Source of the DNA: Parelaphostrongylus tenuis
Lineage: Eukaryota; Nematoda; Chromadorea; Rhabditida; Metastrongylidae
Length of the DNA stretch: 64,000 nucleotides
Direction of reading: 5' to 3'
NCBI GenBank assembly: GCA_019055375.1
Contig: JAHQIW010000199.1
Location: forward strand, 1-64,000
Numbering within the stretch: the first letter of the stretch is position 1; the number at the start of each line of letters is the position of its first letter. The notes beneath the pieces were generated by a model, which had not been told where the DNA came from, searched no databases, and saw only the letters and a list, made by a program, of their open reading frames with translations. The position numbers and the translations under genes were made by a program. Of this stretch, positions 43,001 through 52,479 are shown in pieces.

Positions 43001-45665
43001 TGTTAGCTAGCAGCGTTGGTTTTTTTTACGTAGATGAAGACCAGTGGCGTCTTTTCGATGGCGCAAATGCCGGCCTAAACCATCACAAAGACCAGAAATT
43101 GACTGTAGCCTATGGTTTCCGCTACTGCGGACTTCTGCTGACCCTTTTTGCAAAGTTGACGTCAATTCTAGCTATTGTGGGGTGGTTTTACCGCAGTTTG
43201 TTCTCATCCGTGTAAAACATCTAACGAACGACCACCAGCTTCAAACGAAACAATCGGCAAGCCTTGGGAAACCGTTCTCCTTTCATCATCCTGTCCAGAA
43301 AGTTAACACGAGCTGCGCAGCTTCAGCTTATTTTTGACAATGTTTCGGACGCTTCGCTAGCTGATCTTGAGCTTCCCAAACCATTTTGCGCATCGATATC
43401 TCCGGATTTCGTTCAACTTGGCAACAGATTTTCTGAATGCTCTCTGCAGTGGGCAAGGTGGCTGGACGACCATTTCGAGGAAGATCCTTGATCCTCAATC
43501 CCTCCAATCTCTTTGAAACATTTCACGGCTTCATGGAGACTTGCATGTTTGAAACCAGCAGATTTCAACAATGTCGGCCGTTTTATTCCCATCTTGTGCA
43601 ACTCAACTACTACGACCTCGCTGATTTTTACGATCCTTAATATGAGCACACTTGAAAATAGACAAATAAATAACAGATTCTAGACCAAAACTGAGCAAAG
43701 AATTTAATAAAATAATCAGCATTAGTGAAAAATATTATATCAGTGCTAACATTTTCAAAATACTAGGGTGGAAAGAAAGTTTTCATCGTTTGATAAAACA
43801 TTGAAATTTGTGCATATATTCAGACAACAAACAACAACGACAATTCTTCAAGATACAGGCCACCATTATCCACCACTTTTTGCCATCGATCCGCCAGGTT
43901 TCGGATCTGCTCGAAGGACCACTCCTTCGGCTTTGAATCAGAGAACTCTTGATATGCTTCTTCAACTTCATCAAAAGATTCAAATCGGCGACCTTCCAAA
44001 AAGTGTTGCATTGATCGGAAAAGGCCGTAATCAGATGGAACAATGTCCGGACTATAAGGTGGATGCGGAGAACTCAACTTCGTCCAATTCTTCAAATTTT
44101 GCTTTGGTCTTTTTGGCTGTCTTTGGTTTTGTATTGTCTTGCTGAAACAAAGCGCGCTTTCGACGAACAAGTTCTAGGTACTTCTCGGTCAACCTGTCAT
44201 GAACTCGGTCCAGCTGCTCGCAGTGAAGTCGGCATTGATGAATTTGCCATTCGGAACGAGTTCAAATTGCAAAATCCCTTCAAAATTCCACCAAGCGCAA
44301 ATCATCACCTTTTTGCTAAAGCGATTTTGGCGCTGTGCGGATGGCGGTGTTTAACCTTTTAGAGTCCAACGTTTGCTTCGATCGTGATTGACCAGAATTC
44401 ATATATCAATAGATGCGCAAGAAATAGACCTTTCAAATAATATGAAAATCACACACGATTCATGCGAAAAAAGTCATTCCCATCCTAACAATGAAAATTT
44501 CCTTTCCAACCTAATACAAAACTGATAGAACTCTTTACGCACCCTCTATATATATCCTATAGCTGTCAGCTTGACTGAGTTCAATACATGTATATCCAAT
44601 AGCTTTTGATGTGGAGTGATGTGCAAAACTTTTGCGTCAGCTGGGACTCGAACCCACAGTTCACTCTATCCGGGAGCGCGTGCTCTATCCCGTTGCACTA
44701 CTGCACACAAGTGGTGCGCAAAATGGATGTCAGTAGTGCAACGGGTTAGAGCACGCGCTCCCGGATAGAGTGAGCTGCAAGTTTAAGTCCCGGCTGACGT
44801 TTGCACATCACTCTGCATCAGAGGGTATATCTAAAAGTTTATGCATCGCTTGGAGCGGTTACATAAAAAGACTTTCACTTTATTCAATAGCTTAACCGGA
44901 TTTAATGCCCATATATACTTCCCGTAACAAAAATTTTGCGACTAAATTGAAATGACTTTTGTCAAATTTATAGTTGGTTTTACATTCTAGCGTGACCATG
45001 GTTTTAGTTCACTTTTTATCCTTTGTGGATTCTTTTGAGAATAAGACTTTATATTTAGAATCTGATTCGAAACTTAATTATCCTGTATCGAGTGGTTTTT
45101 TTTTCAGGTATTCATATCGTCCGAGCTTGATCAATATGAAAATGAATTGAATGTGTTGTGCTCATTTCAAGCGTGTTATTTACAGTGTATGATCCCGATT
45201 GTGGAAGAGGTAAAAATTGTAGTGGTTGAGTTATTGGCTGATTTGAGTTGTCTAGATGAATGGTCTTGGTATCTGAAAATGTGAAAAGAAAGGCTTATCA
45301 GTAATCTTTGCGTTTGGTAAGAAAAAGTTCAAAACCTAAATTTTTATCGAAATTTAGATTCAGTTTTGAATAACATCAGATTATAGTGTTTTTCTCTTCT
45401 CATTACACTGATACAGCTCTGTGAAGCAAGATTTCTAGATATTCTTTTCTTCATTACATCTTTTCTTTCGCATTAGGTTTGCGTGTCAGGACTGAGTGCG
45501 CGGACAATCGAATTGGTTCGTTCGTTCATACATTGGCATGCTACGGACATCGCCGATTGGCATGCAGTTGCTGGATATTTTGATGAATTACCAGAAAGTT
45601 GCCGTAAAATCGCCGGTGCTGGGATACAACCAGATCCTGTCCTACAGCTAATCAATCGAGCATGA
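37077..45665 (+). CDS. Secreted cysteine-rich protein, CPG4-like (tentative), four or five exons
   Basis: Exons, all phase 0: 37077-37214 (46 codons), 38808-38978 (57), 45108-45209 (34) and 45477-45665 (62 plus stop), giving 199 residues. The first exon opens with a hydrophobic signal peptide (residues about 4-22) after a TTTCAG acceptor ending at 37073, four bases before the ATG, as expected for trans-splicing. The mature part has spaced cysteines: C-x3-C across the exon 1/2 junction, a CC-x3-C cluster, and C-x4-C-x3-C in exon 3. This resembles small nematode extracellular domains of the chondroitin proteoglycan 4 type; the family call is an inference. An alternative end exists: exon 4 could stop at 45638 (GTCCTA donor) and join 45724-45843 after CTTACAG, adding 39 Ser-rich residues in phase. 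AATAAA at 45692 favours the short form. Confidence 0.75.
38236..38492. repeat. Inverted-repeat tRNA-like element, diverged, in intron 1 of the secreted gene
   Basis: The ends TAAGATGATTGAGTGG and CCACTCAATTCTCTTG match the family. The left arm keeps the tRNA-like segment (GACGGGATTTGAACCC through ACCACCGAGGCA); the right arm has lost it and keeps only GCTTACCACTCAATTCTC. Confidence 0.75.
39155..39625. mobile_element. Fold-back MITE, same family, rearranged copy
   Basis: The left arm at 39160-39340 (TGGTACGCCAGGGCC, CATTGTAGCAAGGAGGGAGG) faces a right arm at 39425-39600 (CCTCCCTCCTTGCTAATAAT). A further piece (ATTACGAGGTTTTAGGAAC and on to 39690) repeats the inner arm, so part is duplicated. 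Confidence 0.75.
40609..40905 (+). mobile_element. SINE copy in intron 2 of the secreted gene
   Basis: GCGCATGTGGCGCAGTGGTTAG is an intact A-box region. The B-box GATTCGATCTC and the body (GGATAAACAGCACTGACTCG, AGTCATTGTAAAGGCC) are well conserved. A weaker relative lies just upstream at about 40255-40430. Confidence 0.75.
42660..42740 (-). repeat. tRNA-like half element
   Basis: AGCAAAACTTAGAACTTCGGG is followed by GAGAGTTGAACCCTCG and CACCCTTTTCGGGATGGG, matching the B-box and anticodon arm of the tRNA-like family on the minus strand. It abuts the Tc1-like pseudogene at 42.74 kb. Confidence 0.5.
42745..43655 (-). pseudogene. Tc1/mariner-type transposase pseudogene (DLNPMDY type)
   Basis: The reading frame is broken but can be followed on the minus strand. 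From 43640 it gives an N-terminal helix-turn-helix (ELHKMGIKRPTLLK, then VKCFKEIGG, then a degraded DRPRSGRP region). A middle part follows (MVWEAQDQL, 43400-43370; GLCDGL, about 43080). The third catalytic motif is DLNPMDYFV (42857-42831). The stops and shifts make it inactive. It lies within intron 2 of the secreted gene, about 110 bp from a separate mariner. Confidence 0.75.
43763..44513 (-). mobile_element. Mariner element, internally deleted, both TIRs present
   Basis: The ends are CTAGGGTGGAAAGAAAGTTT and, reversed, TTAGGTTGGAAAGGAAATTT, each next to TA. The minus strand keeps the mariner middle (FEGILQFELVPNGKF) and the third catalytic motif HPPYSPDIVPSDYGLF, then LADRWQKVVDNGG. At 751 bp it is shorter than the usual 1.3 kb of mariners, so the N-terminal half is deleted. 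Confidence 0.85.
44632..44816. repeat. Related inverted-repeat element with a second type of tRNA-like arm
   Basis: The ends GAGTGATGTGCAAAAC and GTTTGCACATCACTC flank two facing tRNA-like units (left on -, about 44650-44708; right on +, about 44728-44800). The right unit has D stem GTGC/GCAC and anticodon arm CGCTC-CCGGATA-GAGTG, with the same loop bases as the first family. This shared loop suggests descent from one tRNA. Confidence 0.75.
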
Positions 45666-45691
45666 TTTCTACATATCATCAATAACTTAGA

Positions 45692-45697
45692 AATAAA
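45692..45697 (+). terminator. AATAAA polyadenylation signal of the secreted Cys-rich gene
   Basis: A canonical AATAAA lies 27 bases after the stop codon at 45663-45665. It supports a gene end here and a terminal exon at 45477-45665. Confidence 0.55.
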
Positions 45698-45723
45698 TTC
45701 TTTTTTTCTTCATGTCCTTACAG

Positions 45724-45843
45724 GACCCGATATTACATTTTTACATTGCGGATCTCAGCACTTCTTGTAATCAATCCGTTTCTTCGCGTTCATCTCCACA
45801 GAGATCCTCGAATATTCCACCTGATGCTTTGCTCAAAGTCTGA
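45724..45843 (+). CDS. Possible alternative last exon of the Cys-rich secreted gene
   Basis: A good acceptor (CCTTACAG ending at 45723) precedes an open frame of 39 codons and a TGA at 45841-45843. The encoded tail is Ser-rich (a run with six serines near its middle), which would fit a glycosaminoglycan-bearing tail. It needs an in-phase donor in the preceding exon; the only phase-0 GT nearby (45639) is weak. Confidence 0.35.
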   Translation, partial: DPILHFYIADLSTSCNQSVSSRSSPQRSSNIPPDALLKV

Positions 45844-46059
45844 GAATTCCGTTTCCTTTATGTATGTCGGAAAATGTTGGTCGAAACGATTCTTCTTGCA
45901 CTCCTGTAGCTAACCGAGCTACGCCGTTCGCAGGCGCTCAGTTGATTGAATATAGAAGAGTGCTGAGAGAGTTGATCGAACCAGTGCATCGCTTATCATC
46001 TTTCTTCCTAATGCACCAAATCACTTACCACTGCGAAGAAAATAAAATTTTCTTATATC

Positions 46060-46650
46060 ATGTTGTTCCAAAAGTTTTGACATTAGAGTAATATACACTA
46101 AATATAATGACCAGAAGAAATAAAAATTACACGACTTCGGTACCGTTAAATTGCGTATCTTCTTGAAACATTTTGGTACACAGCTTGCCTGAAATGGCTT
46201 CAAGATGATGTCTTGGGAACAAATTCTCTTGCTACTCATGCACGAATGGTGCGTAGGGGAAAATGGTAGTGAACGGTGCATCGCATTAATGGAACTTGAG
46301 ACGATGATATGCTTGCAGAAAAGATGGCTAGGAGGTGGTCAGAGGATTCAGACCTGGAGAGAAGAGTCTGGAATATCAGTTACGCTCGAGTCGTACACAA
46401 AACGCTCCATTGTTCTTCACTGCGCCGCTTCACTAGCATTCTCCCCAGAGAGCCTTCCGTGCATGAATAGCAAGCGAATGTATTCTCATGATAGCTCCAT
46501 CTTGGAGCAAGTATATGCAAGTTGTATACCAACATTTTCGCAAAAAAACCTCAATTGAACAAGTCCAAAATTATGCAATTCTAATTACTTGTGATTATTA
46601 ATTTGGTGTTTATTGTGTTAGTGCCAAAACTTACGGAGAGGTCTATTGAA
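46060..46650. mobile_element. Fold-back MITE, second copy of the intron-5 family
   Basis: CCAAAAGTTTTGACATTAG at the left faces GTTAGTGCCAAAACTTACGG at the right. The internal arms around CTACTCATGCACGAATGG (46236) and CCGTGCATGAATAGCAAG (46457) are inverted. The open frames here are by-products of this repeat. Confidence 0.7.
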
Positions 46651-46659
46651 ATTAGGATG

Positions 46660-48200
46660 AGTCAAAGTAGCGGATAGTTTTGAATAACGACTGTGAAATG
46701 CTATAACCCATTTCATCAATCAAAAGAAAAAATATTGTAACCTACACTTTTTTTGCCAACGAGATTGTAATGGAGGATCTGCAAAGAATGTCCCTGGGTT
46801 TGGTAGTGTCAAAGTGACGATTGTTGACGTTCTATGAGCGCAGTGATTTGCACTTTGTGTTGGTCGTTGAACCGATTGGTGTTTGTTATGGAGTTGTTAC
46901 TTCGAGTGCGGTTGTACTGTGAGTGCTGTGTTGATCGACCAGATTGGTCGTATTAGTCCAAGCCGGCCTTTATTTTTTTATTCGGTATTAGTGGCTCAGC
47001 ACCGATTTAATAGTCCTTCAAGCTTATAATCATCTTTTGAGCCATGCATGTGGCTTGTTATGGCACTTATAGGGCTAAATACACGTGTTTTGGCCTTGGC
47101 AACCTTTTTAGTTGGACTGTACCCTTCGTCTCACCCAATTTTCTTAGGAGAAACCCAACTCCCTTACCCAGAATGGGAGAGGACGCTTTATTTACATGTG
47201 CCGTCAGATAGAGGAAATCACTAGATAGGCAGTGTTTTTACACTCGATTGCTCTTGGCTGATATTTGTTGAATATCATACCGTTCGTTTTGAGTGTCTTC
47301 TTATGGCCGCCTTCAAATTTGAGCGTTGTCCTTCAATTCCTTTGACTTCTAAGGACCCAACCCTCTGTGTGTCTAACTGGCAAGGGTGGACTGTCTGCTC
47401 CACCTTGATCGCGTCTCATACCCCTTTCGATACAGCACACTTCAATGGTATGAAGAACGTTTTCTATCGCTCTTTATCTATGTCACTGAGAATTTATTAC
47501 TAGAGATTGGTTTAGTTGAATTAACACTTCCATTTAGAGGGCATAGTATCTTTTTACTGGAATGACTGGATATTGGATAGCGTCTAATGATTTATCATCT
47601 ACGCTTACAAGATTGTAAACTCATACTATCATCAACAGCCTTATTGCCAGAAATGCAGCAAGAAGTAGTATGCCTTCTAGATGGAGGTGTCGCTTCAACC
47701 AAATCAGTCTCTAGTAGTGAATCCCTAGTGACGTGAAGCACGATAGAACTCGTGTTCCATTCCACTGAAATATGCCGTATCGGTGGAAGTTGGAGAGACA
47801 GAGAAGATGGAGCTGACAGACCACGCTTGCCAATTAGACATTCAAAAGATTGAGTCCTTGGAAGTCAAAGAGTTAGTGATGCACTCATTCCATACAAACA
47901 GCAACCAGGTCAAAACAATGCCATGAGAATGATTGCGATTGATTCATACGGTAGACGTTGGGCGGCGCTGGCATGGCTTGGCAAAGGAGTCAGGTATGCA
48001 TCCATTTTCAGTCTCCAAAGAACAGCACTGACGGTGAGATTCAGTGAATGATTATACTGTGCATGGTAGGCCACCGGATCAATCGATTCAATAGGGCTGG
48101 ACCCTCTAACCGTGGTGGCAGGCCAACCATAGGCAATTTGAGTTCGCTCTGGTACAGTACAGTTCCGCCTACAATGCCGTGAAAGACATGTTATATCTCT
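46660..48200. other. No supported gene
   Basis: Short frames only. The stretch 47060-47230 includes ACACGTGTTTTGGCC, also seen near 59095, suggesting an old repeat. Confidence 0.4.
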
Positions 48201-48206
48201 AATAGT

Positions 48207-48413
48207 AAGACAAGGGAATTGAGTGATGAACAAAAACACTGCCTCAGGCAGGAATCGAACCCGCGTTTCATCTACACCGAGGACGCGTGCTGCTACCACT
48301 GGCGCAAATGTGCCTCGGTGGTTGTAGTGGTAGAGCACGCGTCTCCGGTATGGATGAAACGCGGGTTCAATTCCCCCTGAGGCCGTGTTTTTACTCACCA
48401 CTCAGTTCTCTTA
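48207..48413. repeat. Inverted-repeat element with tRNA-like arms, short-loop copy
   Basis: Same family as 27714-28070, with ends AAGACAAGGGAATTGAGTG and CACTCAGTTCTCTTA. The right arm tRNA-like unit is 48312-48383 (+), with acceptor GCCTCGG/CTGAGGC and a T arm carrying one mismatch; the left arm mirrors it. The central stem found in the other copy is absent, so the two arms almost touch. Confidence 0.8.
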
Positions 48414-49109
48414 GGTATATATTGTAACATCATAACACTGCGAAAAAAGCATTAAAAATACTGAAATTTCGGAGTAAGACAAGCCAAAAAAAATGACAAC
48501 ATTGCTGCAACAAGATGAAAATGTGGTTAACGACCGTCCACGATGTGGTCGACTTTCGAAAATACTTTCCAACGAAGATCTTTGAAAACTTTCATAGCAT
48601 CACAGTGATTTGGAAGAGCGATAATTTCTCTCCAACAATAGTTGCCGAGGCTGTGTGCTATCCCTTGCACTACCGGGCTCTTGCTCTGCTGTCACACTAC
48701 CTGCTATGCGTGCGAGAATCGATCTGTCAGCAACCAACCGTCAACGGTTTAGCCTGGTAAGCACATATCGGCACTAAACCCACCTTCGCTGACAGATATT
48801 GGACATATGTAATAAAAAGAATTCTTTTTATCGGATTTCCCTATAACTTCTTTCGCACTATAGGTTTGATTCGGTTTCTTTTTCTATATCAAATAGTGCC
48901 ATTGCAAAAGGTTATGGTATACTGGAAAATGTTTGAGTAGCTTTATCCACGGGATATAAAAGTGCGCCCCTGGGTAAACTTACTAGATTACCACAAGTGA
49001 TGTGTCGATGGACGACACCTTATGCATAGACCGGTCATGACCGCGCAGCACATGACCATTTGCAGAGTCTTCTGTTGTTACGCATAAGCAGGCTCTCTCG
49101 AGCTGATCA

Positions 49110-51190
49110 TCAGCGAGATGATTTGTGGGCTACTTCGGGAACAATACACGTCAACTCTACTAGCTGTTTCACTATCCGATATTCTTTTATGCGAATGAAA
49201 AGTGGTCTACTCGTTTTGCCTATATATTTTTCCCCACATGTCTTACATGTTATTAAATATATAGTGCCCAATCTCGAGCAATTCTCCTTCTCGTAAGGGT
49301 GGATTATGCAGTTTATTGTGTTGCACAAGCGATCGTAAAGTCTATCACGGACCAGCTAGTAGCGCAGGGTGTGGGAGGTGGAAGTTCAGCAACTCTCAAA
49401 GAAATTTCACCACTACATCTTTTTGAGCACCTCTTGATCGCGCTACTAATTTCGTTTTATAAAATACATTTTGAAAGTGATCTTATTTAGCAGTAGAATA
49501 TTGTTATTCTAAGAACTACGTCTACCTTTCGGAATTGCCCGAGTGGCTGATGTTTTGCAGCCATTGAAAATGGCTATTTCTCACGCGAAGTTCACTGATT
49601 CGTTAATTTACTCTTCTCCTGTGCACACATTCCTAGCCATTCGGTACATGTTTTTAATAAGCGCTATTTTCATGTGTGAAGGATGAGAAGAATGGTAACG
49701 GACTCAGATATTTTTGCTACTTGGTTTTCGGCACCATTTTGTACAATATCCACTAACTAATAGTTTTACTTGGATGTTTAGGAATCAAAGCCGGCTCCCG
49801 TTAGAAATTTCTCACGTAGATTCATAAACTGTGACTGTTCGTTCAAGACATTTGTCCATTTCCTCTTGTGTGGAACAGTCAGTGGAGCAATCGTCTATAG
49901 TCATTGAGCTGACAGGCTGAACATATTTATTTCTTTCTCATGTTCCATGAGAAGTTCGAAAATGGCTTGCAATGCAGAGTCATTTGATACGTTTGTATAA
50001 AGTGAGGTAACATCAAATGACTCCATTACGTGGGAGTTGTTTGGTTGCCCACACCTTAGGTGATCTATGAACCTTCGGTGTTGGATAGATGGGTCTGTAT
50101 GAATTTAGGCACCTGATTGAATTCAAAGTTAAAAAACTACGTTATCCTATCCGATGATCCGCCCATACAATTGATGATTGGTCTAACCTTGTATGTTGAT
50201 GGATCGGTCGGCACATGATCATCAGTAGATGTTAATTTATGTGTTTTTATAAGCAAGAATAGGACGACAGTTTGAATTATCATTCTTAATTCAAGAGATA
50301 GCGGAAATATCTAAACCCGCCGGCTTTGCCGAGCTGACCCTTTCTTGTTTAATTTTCGATATTGGCGCTTGTATTCCTTTGCAGAGAATGGCCGATAGTT
50401 TGAAACGCCGGGATAGTTTTTCCGTTCATTCGACAATCCCTGCCTTCCATCACTAACGGACAAACGGATAGATTTTGATCCCAAGAGCTTCCTAATGTGT
50501 TAACCCTTTTCTAGTTTAAGTGTAAGGTTGGAGCTTGATCTTTCATTCCCGAAAGTGATCAAAATATCGTAGAATTTCGTCCAAAAATACGGGAAAAGCA
50601 AGGTCGATTTCGTCATTTGGTTGTTCTCTTGGAAGAAAGCTCGCGGAAAGGGGGTGCCCTCTCCGTCTTTTGATGCTTAAACTTTCTGATCTAGCCTTGT
50701 AGCGCACTTGATTTGGATTTTTTTACACGCTCTATACGATCATGCGCAGGCTTAATTCGCAAATGGGCTGACTAGGTGCGAAACTTGGACCCAATTTTAA
50801 TAATGACCGCGTATTATCAGGAACCGTTACGCCACCCAACACAGTGACTCTCTGATTTTCACGCGCCGTGATTTTTAAATTATCAGTACTATTGCGAAAA
50901 CCGACGCTTCTACGTTGTAATCTTTCTTTAGACTCTTAAGATTAGAAACTCCCCTTGTTTAATGTTTCTGATATTTCGTCGAATAACATTGCGAAGAGCT
51001 ATCGATCGTTTACAATTCTCCGCCAAGGGCGTTTCTCCATATAGATTTTCTTTAGGCACAATTTGTTCATCTAAGAGAGACTTTCGCTCTGTATGCTGCG
51101 CAAAGAAATGCGAAGAAATCGTTTTTTCGATTCCAGTGTTTTTGGAGAGCCCTTTGGTAAGCGCCATACGCGTATTTTCATGCATTTCAT
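49110..51190 (-). mobile_element. Penelope-like retroelement, degraded, with RT and GIY-YIG parts
   Basis: Read on the minus strand, the order is N-terminal region (about 51185-50500), RT fingers with LIKTHK and KVRPIIN (about 50260-50160), RT catalytic motif FDVTSLYTNV (about 50020-49988), a connecting segment matching IKNMYR (about 49650), then a GIY-YIG domain with CGEKYIGKTSRPL followed by RIKEY (49328-49110). RT followed by GIY-YIG is the known architecture of Penelope-like elements. Several frame breaks and stops show it is dead. The second RT catalytic motif was not located. Confidence 0.75.
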
Positions 51191-51392
51191 GAAACTAAAC
51201 ATAAATTTGTATTTTAATCAGCGGCGAAGAAAGTAGATCCCTTGTCGCATTGAGACAATTTTTTGTCTTAATGATAATACGTCCTTTACAAGTCCAGAAT
51301 ATCTTGCTAGTACATATCGCAATAATTCAGAAGTTCGAATTCTATAAACCTCGACATTGATAATTGATATATTTGAATCATAAGGACTTATC

Positions 51393-52110
51393 TTGATTAG
51401 TTCAAGCGACGTTGGTAGTAGTAAAAGCAGTAGTGGTTCGGCTAAAATTTCGGAGCCTCGTCTTCAGAGCATGGACGTACGTTGTATTAGACTATTTGAA
51501 TTATTCGGAGGATCTTTTTCTATACCGCCTACGCCAAGTCAGAAGATCAAACGAAGAAAGGAGGCGAGGTCTCGTGTGATAGTGACGCATTCGCCCCCTC
51601 CAGTTTATTTATAAATACTTATCAAAAACATGTACCGAACGGCTAGGAATGTGCACAGGAGAGAAATGAACGAATCGCTAAACTTGGCACGAGAAATAGC
51701 CGTTTCCAATGGATACAAAACATCAGCCGCTCAAAAAAATTCAAAAGGAAGAAGTACGCTTCAAAGCAATAATACTTCAAGCCTAAATGAGATCTTTCAA
51801 GGTGTCATTTTTGTCGAACGAAATTAGTAACGCGATCAAGAGGTGCTTAAAAAGGTTTGGTCTTGGAAATTCTGTGGTAGTTATCAAGTTTCCACTTGCC
51901 ACTATGCTCCACCAGCCGATTCGTAATAGACTTCACGATCGCTTGTGCGTATAATCTGAGCTAACGAAAGGGAGAGGATTGTATGAGAACGAGCAGAGTA
52001 TATTTAATAACATCTTAGACATGCGGGAGAATATGTAGGCAAAAAGAATAGACCACTCTGCATCCGCATAAAAGAATATCTAGACAGTAAATCTAATCTC
52101 TGAAAAGCAA
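51393..52110 (+). mobile_element. Penelope-like element, 3' part, opposite orientation
   Basis: The stretch 51505-51614 encodes IPPTPSQKIKRRKEARSR, followed by IKNMYRTARNVHRREMNE at about 51620-51680, and a frame-broken GIY-YIG remnant (VYLIT near 51990; RIKEY near 52070). It matches the minus-strand copy at 49.1-49.7 kb but reads the other way. Confidence 0.65.
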
Positions 52111-52129
52111 ACCAAGTTTTCATAGGGCA

Positions 52130-52355
52130 CAAAATCACAGCAATAATGAATTCAAAGTGACTACTACGATGATAGCGCGGGAATCAAAAACTTCAGAGCG
52201 TAAGATTCTTGAGAAACCTTGGATAAGTGCTATAAATCCAAAAATCGTTCGGGAATATAAATGAGTCACCATCACGCGAGTCCTCGCGCCCTTTATACGT
52301 TCGATATTTTGACCAGTAGGCGGTCTAAAAAAGATCTTCTGAATCATTCAAGCAG
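52130..52355 (-). mobile_element. Inverted partial copy of the Penelope-like segment
   Basis: The minus strand encodes FFRPPTGQNIERIKGARTRV, homologous to 51505-51600 on the + strand. The two form a broken inverted repeat about 700 bp apart. Confidence 0.55.
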
Positions 52356-52479
52356 TCTAATACAGCGCAAGTCAAGGCTCTGAAAAAGGTGGGTCTTCGA
52401 AATATGAGCCGAAATACTACTGCTCTTACTACCACCAACCCTACGTCAGCTAATGAGGATGTCTTTACGGGCTTGAGAA

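Noticed and set aside
43820..44170. Intact mariner transposase gene
   Set aside because: Only the C-terminal half with the third catalytic motif remains; the element is 751 bp and frame-broken.
47910..48401. 163-codon open frame on the minus strand
   Set aside because: A third of it is the reverse of the tRNA-like inverted-repeat element, so it is not a protein gene.
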